A DNA stretch of 64,000 bases from Aliiroseovarius pelagivivens (GCF_900302485.1 NZ_OMOI01000002.1:755405-819404), one strand, 5' to 3'; shown: positions 36,466 to 45,776, counted from the stretch's first letter. Numbers and translations: made by a program. Notes: a model not told the origin generated them from the letters alone.

Positions 36466-38030
36466 GCTGTTTCCCGTGCGGCTAACATCCAAGCGTCGAT
36501 AGCGTTGATCTGATCCGCATCAAGCAAAAGCCCCAGTTTCGAACGACGCCAAACCACGTCCTCCGCCCGTTGGGCGTATTCCTTGTCCATCAGCCAGCGC
36601 AGCTCGGCCTCGGTCAGGGTCGCGCCGAAATCTTGGCCAAGATCATTCATGGACGTCGCATTTCCAAGGATGTCGCGCGCCTCGGTCCCATAGGCACGGA
36701 CCAGTCGCTTGGCATGTCGTGGGGTTAGGAAAGGGAAGTCCTGTTCGATCTTGCCAACCAGCGTGTCGAACCCATCCACCGGGAAGTCTCCGCCCGGCAT
36801 GGGAACACCTGCGGTCCATCTGTCGGGCAGCGGGCCAAGCACTGCGCCGATCTTTTCCAAAGCACTTTCGGCAAGGCGGCGATAGGTGGTGATCTTGCCG
36901 CCGAATATGTTCAGAACCGGCGCGTCCTCTACGTGGTCGGTGCGCAGCACATAGTCGCGGGTGGCTGCCGCCGCCGAGCCTTCGCCGTCATTGAACAACG
37001 GGCGGACGCCGGAATAGGTCCAGACCACATCGTCAGCCGCAATTGGGTCCTTCAAATACCCATTGATGAAGGCGATCAGATAGTCACGCTCGTCATCTGT
37101 GCAGCGCGGGGGCGTGTCGGCATCCACGTGATCGGCATCGGTTGTCCCGATCAAGGTGAAGTCGGTCTCGTATGGAATGGCGAAGATGATCCGCCCGTCC
37201 TGCCCCTGAAAGAAATAGCATTTATCGTGGTCAAACAGGCGCTTGGTGACAATATGGCTGCCGCGGACCAGACGGATGTTGGCGGGCGTGTTGCTGCCAA
37301 GCGTTTTGCCCAACATGTCGGCAATCCACGGGCCAGCGGCGTTGACCAACATGCGGGCGGTGACCTGTCGGGTGTCGCCCGTATCGGTGTTTGTCAAAGT
37401 CACACGCCAGCCGCCGTCGTGTGGTTCGGCGCTCGTGACCTTGTGGCGCGGGTTGATCTCGGCCCCCCGCGCTTCGGCGTCACGGGCATTCAGAACAACC
37501 AGCCGGGCGTCTTCGACCCAGCAGTCTGAGTACTCGAACGCGGTTTCGAACATCGGATTCAGGGGCTGGCCTTCCGGGTCGCTCCGCAGATCAACGCGGG
37601 TTGTACCGGGAAGAATTTTCCGTCCCCCCAGATTGTCATAAAGAAATAGCCCCAGCCGTACGAGCCATCCGGGGCGGCGACCTTTCATCCACGGCATGAC
37701 GGCATTCAGCAGCCGAGACGCCGGTGTTGAGCTGTCGAACCGCATGCTGTGGTGATAGGGCAGGACAAACCGCATCGGCCACGAAATATGTGGCATGGCG
37801 CGCAAAAGCGTCTCGCGTTCGGTCAGAGCTTCACGCACCAGCCGGATCTCGAAATACTCAAGATACCGCAACCCGCCATGAAACATCTTGGTCGAGGCAG
37901 ACGAGGTCGCGCCGCCGATATCCCCCATCTCGGCCAGGCAGACGGACAGTCCACGGCCCGCAGCATCGCGCGCGATGCCGCAGCCATTGATGCCGCCGCC
38001 GATGATCAGAAGGTCAAAATCCGTTTGCAT
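36462..38030 (-). CDS. glpD: Aerobic glycerol-3-phosphate dehydrogenase
   Basis: GlpD oxidises glycerol-3-phosphate to dihydroxyacetone phosphate and passes electrons to quinone at the inner membrane. The 522-residue FAD protein starts QTDFDLLIIGGGINGCGIARDAAGRG (dinucleotide-binding motif), then SSASTKMFHGGLRYLE and the C-terminal domain with GGKITTYRRLAESALE. I chose the ATG at 38030; upstream in-frame codons run through the glpD/glpR regulatory region. It is divergent from glpR, which probably represses it. No glpF, glpK or ugp genes are in the window. Confidence 0.95.
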   Translation of the reverse strand: MQTDFDLLIIGGGINGCGIARDAAGRGLSVCLAEMGDIGGATSSASTKMFHGGLRYLEYFEIRLVREALTERETLLRAMPHISWPMRFVLPYHHSMRFDSSTPASRLLNAVMPWMKGRRPGWLVRLGLFLYDNLGGRKILPGTTRVDLRSDPEGQPLNPMFETAFEYSDCWVEDARLVVLNARDAEARGAEINPRHKVTSAEPHDGGWRVTLTNTDTGDTRQVTARMLVNAAGPWIADMLGKTLGSNTPANIRLVRGSHIVTKRLFDHDKCYFFQGQDGRIIFAIPYETDFTLIGTTDADHVDADTPPRCTDDERDYLIAFINGYLKDPIAADDVVWTYSGVRPLFNDGEGSAAAATRDYVLRTDHVEDAPVLNIFGGKITTYRRLAESALEKIGAVLGPLPDRWTAGVPMPGGDFPVDGFDTLVGKIEQDFPFLTPRHAKRLVRAYGTEARDILGNATSMNDLGQDFGATLTEAELRWLMDKEYAQRAEDVVWRRSKLGLLLDADQINAIDAWMLAARETA

Positions 38031-38099
38031 GTTCGCCCCAAAAGGTGAGTCGCGTTCACGCGGAGCTTGCTTGAAATGGGTGAAAAAGAGAAGATGATT

Positions 38100-38187
38100 A
38101 TGTTCGGAAATATTCGTAATAAGCGGAAAAATGAAGGATGCGCTAGATTTCACGCATGAAACCGGGTCATATGACGTGAAACGAACA
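38100..38187. promoter_or_regulatory. Candidate GlpR operator region between glpD and glpR
   Basis: Two direct copies, ATGTTCG (38100-38106) and ATATTCG (38110-38116), are 10 bases apart, and an inverted CGAACA lies at 38182-38187 just before glpR. TGTTCG/CGAACA is the half site of the E. coli GlpR operator. The assignment is by similarity only. Confidence 0.45.
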
Positions 38188-38198
38188 CCGAGGCTGAC

Positions 38199-38957
38199 AT
38201 GAGCACGACCCTACGCAAACCCGAGATCCTGAACATCGCCCGACGTGAAGGCAAGGTGACGGTCGACCGTTTGGTCGAGCTGCTGGGTGTGACACCTCAA
38301 ACCATCCGTCGCGATCTGACCGAGCTGTCCGACGAAGGCGCGCTGGACCGGGTGCATGGTGGCGCGGTGCTGCCGTCGTCGACCGCGAATATTGGCTATG
38401 ATGCCCGGCGACAGTTGAACCAAGCCGCCAAGGTCGACATCGCGCGGGCCTGTGCGCAGCAAATTCCGAATGATTGCTGCATCTTTCTGAACATTGGCAC
38501 CACGACCGAGGCCGTCGCGCAGGAGCTGCTGCGCCACAAAGGCCTTCTGGTTGTGACGAACAACATCAACATCGCGGTGATTCTGTCGGCAAACCCAGAC
38601 GTGCAGGTGATCGTGTCGGGTGGCAGCCTGCGCCGCTCAGATGGTGGGCTGGTGGGCGAGTTGGCGACCGACCTGATCCGCCGGTTCCGCTTCGATATCT
38701 CGGTCATCGGATGTTCTGCTTTGAACGCGTCGGGCGACATGCTGGATTTCGACCTGCACGAAGTCAGCGTCAGTCAGGCCATCATGGCGCAAAGTGACAA
38801 TGTGTGGCTGACCGCCGATCGCAGCAAATTCGAGCGCAAGGCCCCCGTGCGCATTGGCAATGTAGCGGATGTAGACGCGATCTTTACCGATCAGCCACTG
38901 CCAGAGGACTGCGCCGCGCTGTGTCAGGTCAACGATACCAAAGTTACGCTGGTTTAA
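38199..38957 (+). CDS. glpR: DeoR-family regulator GlpR
   Basis: A 252-residue DeoR-type repressor: an N-terminal helix-turn-helix (KPEILNIARREGKVTVDRLVELLGVTPQTIRRDLTELSDEG, then LDRVHGGAV) and a sugar-phosphate-binding C-terminal domain (FLNIGTTTEAVAQELL, VSGGSLRRSDGGLVG). GlpR binds glycerol-3-phosphate and releases glp operators. Divergence from glpD supports the name. Its stop overlaps that of the convergent response regulator gene by three bases. Confidence 0.88.
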   Translation: MSTTLRKPEILNIARREGKVTVDRLVELLGVTPQTIRRDLTELSDEGALDRVHGGAVLPSSTANIGYDARRQLNQAAKVDIARACAQQIPNDCCIFLNIGTTTEAVAQELLRHKGLLVVTNNINIAVILSANPDVQVIVSGGSLRRSDGGLVGELATDLIRRFRFDISVIGCSALNASGDMLDFDLHEVSVSQAIMAQSDNVWLTADRSKFERKAPVRIGNVADVDAIFTDQPLPEDCAALCQVNDTKVTLV

Positions 38958-39655
38958 CCCCAGCGCACATCGCCCAGAAAAATATAGCCTGCCCCATAGA
39001 TCGTCTTGATCAGGCGCGGGTTTTTCGGGTCTTCACGCAGCTTCGTGCGCAGGCGCGAGATACGAACGTCCATGGCGCGATCGAAGCTTTCACCCGCCAC
39101 GCCGCCCAACGTCTCTTGCATTTGTGCACGTGAAATCAATCGCTTGGGGGCATCTAGGAACAGGCGCAGAACCTCGCCTTCCGCATGAGAGAACGCGGTT
39201 TCGGTGCCGTCTTCATCTTCCAAAACATAGCGGTCAAAATGTGCGATCCAGCCATTGAAATGCGCCGTGTTTGAGGCCGTGTTGCCGGGTTTCTGATTGC
39301 GCAGGCGGGCACGTACGCGTGCAACGACTTCGGCTGGCTCGAAGGGTTTTACGATGTAGTCATCGGCCCCTAGCTCCAATCCCGTCACGCGATCCTGCAC
39401 CAAGGTTCGACCCGAGATGATGATGATTGACGCGCCTCTTTCCAACGCAAGCCGGTGCACCAAGGTCAGCCCGTCGCGGTCGGGCAGCCCAAGATCCACA
39501 AGGCAGACATCTGGGGACATCGTGTTCAACGCGGCTTCAAACTCGGTCGCGCGCGCGAAGGCTGCTGTACGGAACCCCGCTTCTTCCAAGGCGTGCGACA
39601 GCATGCGGCGGATTTCGGGTTCGTCATCCAGAATGGCGATCATGTGTTGGGTCAC
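38954..39655 (-). CDS. OmpR-family response regulator
   Basis: A 233-residue protein with a receiver domain (ILDDEPEIRR with the acidic pocket, the phosphoacceptor in CLVDLGLPDRDG near residue 54, and the lysine in YIVKPFEPAE near 104) and a C-terminal winged-helix DNA-binding domain (FSHAEGEVLRLFL, DVRISRLRTKLREDPKNPRLIKTIYGAGYIF). Its ATG overlaps the stop of the sensor kinase gene, so kinase and regulator are coupled. Targets may include the divergent acyl-CoA synthetase/ABC operon. Confidence 0.93.
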   Translation of the reverse strand: MTQHMIAILDDEPEIRRMLSHALEEAGFRTAAFARATEFEAALNTMSPDVCLVDLGLPDRDGLTLVHRLALERGASIIIISGRTLVQDRVTGLELGADDYIVKPFEPAEVVARVRARLRNQKPGNTASNTAHFNGWIAHFDRYVLEDEDGTETAFSHAEGEVLRLFLDAPKRLISRAQMQETLGGVAGESFDRAMDVRISRLRTKLREDPKNPRLIKTIYGAGYIFLGDVRWG

Positions 39656-41574
39656 GATGGAACCTCTTGCGACAGGAATGTAGCCAGCTCACTGGTGGTG
39701 AACGGCTTGGGCAAAACAGGGAACCCGGCGTTCTTGCGCCGTGGGTCGTCGAGCGGCAGGGATGTCATCAGCAGCATCGGCACATCCAGCCCGGCCTGAT
39801 CCAGCGCGTCCAGAAACTCGGGCCCTGTCTGCGCGCCTTCCAGTATAACATCAGAAAGGATGAGGCCCAGCCCCTCGATACCGGTCAGGGAAAGAGCGTC
39901 TTCAGCCGAGCTTGCTTCGACAACCTGATGGCCCATGCTGATCAGCATCTCCCGCACCGATGTCCGGATGGCTTCGCTGTCTTCGATCAGAAGAACAAGG
40001 CGGGGTGATATGGGTTGGGCGGGTATGCGCAGGGGCAGGCGAATGGACACAACGGCGCCACCGGTTTCGTCGCTGTTGAAGATCTTTACCTGACCACCTG
40101 CCACTTTGGTTTGGTCATAGACCATAGACAGACCAAGCCCCGATCCTTCGCCGCCCTTGGTGGTGAAAAACGGGTCTAACGCGTGCTCTAAGGCTTCTGG
40201 CGCAAAGCCCGGCCCGGTATCGGACACGCGAAACTCGACCCAGGTTTCACGGATCGGGCGAGCGGTCAGGTGTATGGTACCACCCACGTCACCAAGGGCA
40301 TGGGTGGCGTTGATGATCAGGTTCAAAAGCCCGTCCTGTACCGCGCCGGCGTCCAGAACCAGACGCTTGTCCAAATCGAAGGTCTCGACTTTCAGGTGAA
40401 TGTTTTCCGGCAAGGTCGGCCCTGCAAGGCTTTCCAACCCTTTCAGCATGTCGGGGACATTTACGGCTTCCATGTGCACATCGCGCCGACCCGAGATTGT
40501 GGCGATCCGTTCCAGAAGTGTACCGCCGCGACGTACAGCGGCATTGGTCGCCTGCACCAGTTCCTGCGCGTCATCTCCGATCGACATCTGTGCCAAGCGG
40601 CTTTGCAGGCCCATGATGATGGTCAGAAGGTTGGAAAAGTCATGCGCGACGCCGGATGTCAGCTGTGCTGCCAGCTCGCGCTTGCGGGTCTGGGCAAGAG
40701 CGGCGCGGGATTGGGCTTCTTCGGTGACATCCATCGATAGGATGTAGACGCCGGTGATCTGCTCTTCGCCTTTGTCGGGGGTCAGCGCCACGCGGATACG
40801 GCGGCCTGATGCCTCGTGCGTAAACTCGAATACGCTGGATTCACCATGAAACGCGCGGGTGAAATAGGGACTGATCTGCGCAAAGGCTTCGTCGCCCAAC
40901 GCTTCATTGGCATGAAGGCCCAGAAGATCGGTCGGGCGGCCCGGGAATACCTTGCCCAGACGCCGGTTCGAGAAGGTGTAATGCAGATTGCGGTCAATTC
41001 GCGCGATATGGGCGGGCATCATTTCTGCGGTCAGACGGGTACGGCTTTCCATCAAGGTCAACTGCCGCTTGGTTTCCTCGAGGGCGATGTTGGAAGAGGT
41101 CAGCGCTCGGTTGGTCTGGGCCAATTCTTCTGTATAGGTCAGAACCTGATCCGACAGTTCCTCGGACCGGGCCCGCAAGAGCGATTCTTGCCGTTTGATC
41201 GGCGTAATGTCCGTGTAGACGGTCACCCACCCCCCTTGCGGAAGCGGGTGCCCTTCGACCGAAATCACACGTCCATTGGCGCGGGTGCGCTCCATGTAAT
41301 GCGGTTGAAAATCCTTAGCCTGATCGACCCGGGACCGGACAAATTCGTCGATGTCCCCCACCGCGCCATAGTCCCCGCGTTCGGCAAGGTGGCGGATCGT
41401 TTCGGCAAACGAAGCACCGGGTTTCGCCAAGTGATCTGGCAAATTGAACATGTCCTGAAATTGACGATTCCCGATGACCAAAGTCAGGCGCCGGTCATAA
41501 ATGGAGAGCGCCTGTTGAATCAGGTTCAGCCCGGCTTGGGTCAACGTGGCCGTTTCTGAAGATTGTAGTGGCAA
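39652..41574 (-). CDS. Hybrid sensor histidine kinase with PAS domains and receiver
   Basis: About 640 residues. Two PAS-type regions (roughly 10-125 and 180-290) are linked by a coiled coil (ELSDQVLTYTEELAQTNRALTSS). Then come the phosphoacceptor box GVAHDFSNLLTIIMG, an ATPase domain with NLIINATHAL, DTGPGFAPE and GSGLGLSMVYD, and a C-terminal receiver with LIEDSEAIR, LILSDVILEG and VLPKPF. No transmembrane segments are visible, so it senses a cytoplasmic signal. I chose the TTG at 41574 because AGGAGG lies seven bases upstream; a GTG at 41604 lacks such a site. It is divergent from the acyl-CoA synthetase operon. Confidence 0.9.
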   Translation of the reverse strand: MPLQSSETATLTQAGLNLIQQALSIYDRRLTLVIGNRQFQDMFNLPDHLAKPGASFAETIRHLAERGDYGAVGDIDEFVRSRVDQAKDFQPHYMERTRANGRVISVEGHPLPQGGWVTVYTDITPIKRQESLLRARSEELSDQVLTYTEELAQTNRALTSSNIALEETKRQLTLMESRTRLTAEMMPAHIARIDRNLHYTFSNRRLGKVFPGRPTDLLGLHANEALGDEAFAQISPYFTRAFHGESSVFEFTHEASGRRIRVALTPDKGEEQITGVYILSMDVTEEAQSRAALAQTRKRELAAQLTSGVAHDFSNLLTIIMGLQSRLAQMSIGDDAQELVQATNAAVRRGGTLLERIATISGRRDVHMEAVNVPDMLKGLESLAGPTLPENIHLKVETFDLDKRLVLDAGAVQDGLLNLIINATHALGDVGGTIHLTARPIRETWVEFRVSDTGPGFAPEALEHALDPFFTTKGGEGSGLGLSMVYDQTKVAGGQVKIFNSDETGGAVVSIRLPLRIPAQPISPRLVLLIEDSEAIRTSVREMLISMGHQVVEASSAEDALSLTGIEGLGLILSDVILEGAQTGPEFLDALDQAGLDVPMLLMTSLPLDDPRRKNAGFPVLPKPFTTSELATFLSQEVPS

Positions 41575-41658
41575 GCAATCCCCTCCTGCACCTATCGCTA
41601 ACACCTGATTTGGCTAGGGAAAAGAGGAATGAGACTCGTCGCAAGGAAATCATTTGGC

Positions 41659-41681
41659 ATTGTAACAATTCGAAAGAATTG
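41659..41681. promoter_or_regulatory. Overlapping palindromes upstream of the CoA-ligase/ABC operon
   Basis: ATTGT-A-ACAAT (41659-41669) overlaps CAATTC-GAAA-GAATTG (41666-41681); both are perfect inverted repeats. They lie 85-105 bases after the kinase start on one side and 108-130 bases before the CoA-ligase start on the other, a natural place for a shared operator. The binding protein is unknown. Confidence 0.5.
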
Positions 41682-41759
41682 GGAAAAAGTGCCGAAACCT
41701 TTGACCGCGAGGTTTTTATGGTCAGGGTTGTCGAACAAGATTCGTCCGACAGCCACGTA

Positions 41760-41775
41760 CGTCGGCGGACCGACG
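41760..41775 (+). promoter_or_regulatory. Hairpin directly before the CoA-ligase ribosome binding site
   Basis: CGTCGG-CGGA-CCGACG forms a perfect six-pair stem ending 14 bases before the TTG start. The right-hand CGGAC (41766-41770) can also pair with an upstream GTCCG (41744-41748), so two structures compete. Confidence 0.4.
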
Positions 41776-41788
41776 GTGGGAGGAAAAT

Positions 41789-43954
41789 TTGGCACAGGAT
41801 CTAGCCACAGCAGGCGCATTCGCTTCAATTCCGGCGCTACTTGCCCGGAATGTGAAGGAATTTGGTGATCGCCCGGCTTATCGGGAGAAAGAATTCGGGA
41901 TCTGGCAAAGCTGGACCTGGGCAGAGGCGGCTGAAGAAATTCAGAACCTTGCTCTGGGTCTATTGGCTTTGGGGATCAACCGTGGAGACCACGTGGCCAT
42001 CATCGGCCGTAACCGTCCGGCCCATTACTGGGCGATGGTTGCCGCACAAAAGGTAGGCGCCGTTCCGGTGCCGCTTTACCAAGATGCGGTCGTGGAGGAG
42101 ATGGAATACGTGCTGGAACATTGCGGCGCGCGTTTCGTTATCTGCGGTGATCAGGAACAGGTCGATAAAGTGATCGAGGTGCAGGACAGGATCCACCACA
42201 TCGAACACGTGTTGTACTATGACAAGCGTGGCCTGCGGAAATACGACCACAGCCATCTGCATTGGTATGTCGACATTCAGGAAGAAGGCCGCGTGGCCCA
42301 TGCTCGTCTGGAAGACGAGATGGCCGTTCGCGAAGCCGAGCTGGATTACGACAGCACCTGCGTGATGCTGTACACCTCGGGCACCACCGGTCGCCCAAAA
42401 GGTGTGGTTTTGTCGAACCGCAACATCGTTGAAAGCGCGAAGAACTCGTCCGAGTTCGACAATCTTGGCGTGAACGAAGATGTACTGGCCTATCTGCCGA
42501 TGGCATGGGTTGGTGACTTCATCTTCTCGCTGGGGCAGGCCATGTGGTCAGGCTTCTGTGTGAACTGTCCGGAATCGGCAGACACGCTGATGTCGGACTT
42601 GCGCGAAATTGGACCGACCTACTACTTCGCTCCGCCGCGCGTGTTCGAAACGCAGCTGACGAACGTGATGATCCGAATGGAAGACAGTGGCGACCTGAAA
42701 TACGCCATCTTCCATCACTTCATGGACTTCGCGAAAGGCGGCGCCGGTGAAAAATACGGTATGCCCAAGCGCAAGGTCACGACCCAGAAGAAAACTCTGG
42801 AGCAGAAGATCCGTCACGGGTTCAACTATGCAATGGGGATCGGCTTTGCGGCTGAGACCATCATCGAAAACGGCATTCGTCTGGCCTTTGCCAAACTGCG
42901 TCACGGCAAGAACGTGCGCAAGCATTTCAAAGCCAAGGATCCGATCGGTCTGAAACTCTATCGCGGCAACCTGCAGGAATACTTCAAGTATCGCTGCGGT
43001 GACGTGCTGGTTTACGGTCCGCTGAAAGACACGTTGGGCTTTGGCCGTATTCGTGTTGGCTATACCGCTGGTGAAGCCATTGGTCCGGAAATCTTCGCGT
43101 TCTATCGCTCGATGGGGATCAACCTGAAGCAGCTTTACGGTCAGACCGAAGCCACCGTGTTCATCACGGTTCAGCCTGATGGTGAAGTGCGCAACGACAC
43201 AGTTGGTGTACCTGCTCCGGGTGTGGAAGTACGCATCGAAGACAATGGCGAGATCTTCTATCGTTCGCCGGGTACCTTTGTTGAGTACTACAACAACCCT
43301 GAATCGACCGCCGACACCAAAGATCCTGAAGGCTGGGTTGCCACGGGTGACGCTGGCTTCTTCGACAAGCACAACGGTCACCTGCGGATCATCGACCGCG
43401 CCAAGGACGTGGGCAAGATGGCTGATGGCCGGATGTTTGCGCCCAAGTATGTTGAGAACAAACTGAAGTTCTACCCGGACATTCTGGAGGCAGTTGTCTT
43501 CGGTAATGACCGCAACATGTGCACCGCCTTCATCAACATCGACCTGACCGCCGTCGGCAACTGGGCCGAACGTAACAACGTGGCTTATGGTTCTTATCAG
43601 GAACTTGCAGGGCACCCGGATGTGGTTTCGACCATTCAGGAACACGTTGAAACGGTTAACAAATCGGTTGCTGAAGACGAAATGCTGTCGGGTTGCCAGA
43701 TCCATCGCTTCCTGATCCTGCACAAGGAACTGGACGCAGATGACGGCGAGATGACCCGTACGCGTAAAGTGCGCCGTAAGATTGTGGAAGAGAAATACGC
43801 TCCGCTGATCGACGGTCTCTATGGCGGCAAGACCGAGCAATATATCGAAACCGAGGTCACCTATGAAGATGGCCGCAAGGGTTCGATCAACGCCACCTTG
43901 GAAATCCGCGATGCGGCTGTGGTGGATAACACTCAGGGGATGGCGGCAGAATGA
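41789..43954 (+). CDS. AMP-binding acyl-CoA synthetase (long-chain type)
   Basis: A 721-residue ANL-superfamily ligase, longer than usual because of an insertion after the first third (around KRKVTTQKKTLEQKIRHG). Motifs: the ATP-binding loop YTSGTTGRPKGVVLSN near residue 197, GYTAGEAIG, LYGQTEATV and ATGDAGFFDKHNGHLRIIDRAKD in the C-terminal hinge. It activates a carboxylic acid to its CoA thioester. The start is TTG, preceded by GGGAGGA. The stop overlaps the start of the LivG-type ATPase gene, so activation is coupled to the importer. Whether the acid is fatty, branched or aromatic cannot be read from the sequence. Confidence 0.9.
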   Translation: MAQDLATAGAFASIPALLARNVKEFGDRPAYREKEFGIWQSWTWAEAAEEIQNLALGLLALGINRGDHVAIIGRNRPAHYWAMVAAQKVGAVPVPLYQDAVVEEMEYVLEHCGARFVICGDQEQVDKVIEVQDRIHHIEHVLYYDKRGLRKYDHSHLHWYVDIQEEGRVAHARLEDEMAVREAELDYDSTCVMLYTSGTTGRPKGVVLSNRNIVESAKNSSEFDNLGVNEDVLAYLPMAWVGDFIFSLGQAMWSGFCVNCPESADTLMSDLREIGPTYYFAPPRVFETQLTNVMIRMEDSGDLKYAIFHHFMDFAKGGAGEKYGMPKRKVTTQKKTLEQKIRHGFNYAMGIGFAAETIIENGIRLAFAKLRHGKNVRKHFKAKDPIGLKLYRGNLQEYFKYRCGDVLVYGPLKDTLGFGRIRVGYTAGEAIGPEIFAFYRSMGINLKQLYGQTEATVFITVQPDGEVRNDTVGVPAPGVEVRIEDNGEIFYRSPGTFVEYYNNPESTADTKDPEGWVATGDAGFFDKHNGHLRIIDRAKDVGKMADGRMFAPKYVENKLKFYPDILEAVVFGNDRNMCTAFINIDLTAVGNWAERNNVAYGSYQELAGHPDVVSTIQEHVETVNKSVAEDEMLSGCQIHRFLILHKELDADDGEMTRTRKVRRKIVEEKYAPLIDGLYGGKTEQYIETEVTYEDGRKGSINATLEIRDAAVVDNTQGMAAE

Positions 43955-44775
43955 CAACTGATATGAACGCCGACAGCTACGTCACTGAAGACGGGCGCAC
44001 TATTGGCCCCGTTGTCATGGACCTTAAAAATATCACACTGCGCTTTGGTGGTGTGGTTGCGATCAAGGACATCAGCTTCAACATCCGCGAAGGCGAGATC
44101 CGCGCGATCATCGGCCCGAACGGTGCTGGTAAGTCCTCGATGCTGAACGTCATCTCGGGGTTCTATAAACCCCAGGAAGGCGAGGTTTGGTTCCGCGGGT
44201 CGAAACGTCCGCAGATGCGCCCCTATCAAGTGGCGCAACAGGGTCTGGCAAGGACTTTCCAAAACATCGCGTTGTTTGACGGCATGTCCGTGCTGGATAA
44301 CATCATGACGGGTCGTCTGAACAAGATGAACGCCAACTTGCTTCAGCAAGCGATTTGGAAAGGCAAGGCCGAGAAGGAAGAGCTGGCAAACCGCGAAGCG
44401 TGCGAGAAAGTCATCGACTTCCTTGAAATCCAGCACATCCGTAAAACGCCTGTTGGGCGTCTGCCTTACGGTCTGAAAAAGCGTGTTGAACTGGCACGTG
44501 CCCTGGCCGCTGAACCGTCGCTGCTTTTGCTCGACGAACCAATGGCTGGCATGAACGTCGAGGAAAAAGAGGACATGTCCCGCTTTATCCTGGACATGAA
44601 TGACGAGTTCGGCACGACCATCGCGCTGATCGAACACGATATGGGCGTGGTTATGGACCTGTCCGACCGCGTGGTTGTCATGGACTATGGCAAGAAAATT
44701 GGGGACGGCACACCTGAAGAGGTGCGCAACAACCAGGATGTGATCGACGCCTATCTCGGCGTGTCACACGACTAA
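43951..44775 (+). CDS. ABC transporter ATP-binding protein, LivG type
   Basis: A 274-residue ATPase with Walker A GPNGAGKSS near residue 56, a Q-loop (ARTFQNIALF), Walker B LLLLDEPMAG, and the LivG-type insertion between them. The signature motif is LPYGLKKR where most family members have LSxGxxRR. Its start overlaps the CoA-ligase stop by four bases (ATGA). It pairs with the LivF-type ATPase encoded downstream to power the LivH/LivM-type permease. Confidence 0.92.
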   Translation: MTTDMNADSYVTEDGRTIGPVVMDLKNITLRFGGVVAIKDISFNIREGEIRAIIGPNGAGKSSMLNVISGFYKPQEGEVWFRGSKRPQMRPYQVAQQGLARTFQNIALFDGMSVLDNIMTGRLNKMNANLLQQAIWKGKAEKEELANREACEKVIDFLEIQHIRKTPVGRLPYGLKKRVELARALAAEPSLLLLDEPMAGMNVEEKEDMSRFILDMNDEFGTTIALIEHDMGVVMDLSDRVVVMDYGKKIGDGTPEEVRNNQDVIDAYLGVSHD

Positions 44776-44786
44776 GGGGGGAGACT

Positions 44787-45773
44787 ATGCCTGAACAACT
44801 ACTCTTTGCGATGGAAGTTACCCTGAACGGCCTGATGGCCGGGGTGCTCTATGCGCTCGTCGCGCTGGGCTTTGTCTTGATCTTCAAGGCGTCCGGTATT
44901 TTTAACTTTGCCCAAGGTATGCTGGTGGTGTTCGCTGCCATGACCTTGGTGGGTGTTCAGACGGGGCAAATCCCCTTTGCACACCTGATCAACACGATCT
45001 TCGGCACCAAGATCCACCACTTTGGATGGACCGTGCCGACGATTTTGGCGATTATTGTGGCGGGTGCCGCCATGGTGCTTGTCGCTTGGATCATCGAAAA
45101 ATACATCCTTCAACACCTGATCGGTCAGCCTGACATCATCCTGTTCATGGCCACGATCGGCATGTGGTACTTCATGCACGGCTTCGCACCGTTGATGTGG
45201 GGCTCGGAAGTGATGAAACTGGACGTTGGTCTGACCCAAGGTATCAACGAAACCATTGATACGACTACCTATAACTGGTTCGGCTATGGCTTCTTTATCG
45301 ATAACCTCGATATTGTCGCCGCCATCGTTGCCGCCCTTCTGGTGACCGCGCTGGTGCTGTTCTCGCAATACACCAAGCAAGGCCGCGCCCTGCGTGCGGT
45401 TGCGGATGACCACTCGGCTGCTTTGTCGGTCGGTATCTCGCTGCGCTTCATCTGGGTTCTGGTCTGGTCGATTGCTGGCTTTGTGGCCCTTGTCGCCGGG
45501 ATCATGTGGGGCTCGAAGTCGGGCGTTCAGATCTCGCTGGCCGAGGTTGCACTGAAAGCACTTCCGGTTTTGATGCTGGGTGGCTTCACCTCGATCCCGG
45601 GCGCCATCATCGGCGGTCTGATCATCGGTGTGGGCGAGCAGCTGTTCGAATTTGCCATCGGTCCCCTTGTGGGCGGCGCAACCCAAGCCTGGTTCGCTTA
45701 CGTACTGGCACTTGTCTTCCTCATCTTCCGTCCGCAAGGGCTGTTTGGTGAGAAAATCATCGAAAGGGTCTGA
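44787..45773 (+). CDS. ABC transporter permease, LivH type
   Basis: A 328-residue inner-membrane permease with about eight hydrophobic helices. It shows the LivH start (LNGLMAGVLYALVALGFVLIFKASGIFNFAQGMLV) and the C-terminal ALPVLMLGGFTSIPGAIIGGLIIGVGEQL, with the EAA-like loop that contacts the ATPases. It lies 11 bases after the LivG-type gene and four bases before the LivM-type gene, in one operon. The extra length in the second quarter (KYILQHLIGQPDIILFMATIGMWYFMHG) is typical of the subgroup transporting carboxylic acids as well as amino acids. Confidence 0.92.
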   Translation: MPEQLLFAMEVTLNGLMAGVLYALVALGFVLIFKASGIFNFAQGMLVVFAAMTLVGVQTGQIPFAHLINTIFGTKIHHFGWTVPTILAIIVAGAAMVLVAWIIEKYILQHLIGQPDIILFMATIGMWYFMHGFAPLMWGSEVMKLDVGLTQGINETIDTTTYNWFGYGFFIDNLDIVAAIVAALLVTALVLFSQYTKQGRALRAVADDHSAALSVGISLRFIWVLVWSIAGFVALVAGIMWGSKSGVQISLAEVALKALPVLMLGGFTSIPGAIIGGLIIGVGEQLFEFAIGPLVGGATQAWFAYVLALVFLIFRPQGLFGEKIIERV

Positions 45774-45776
45774 TCA

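Noticed and set aside
42548..43957. 469-codon minus-strand frame opposite the acyl-CoA synthetase
   Set aside because: Shadow frame; the plus-strand gene has all ANL motifs.
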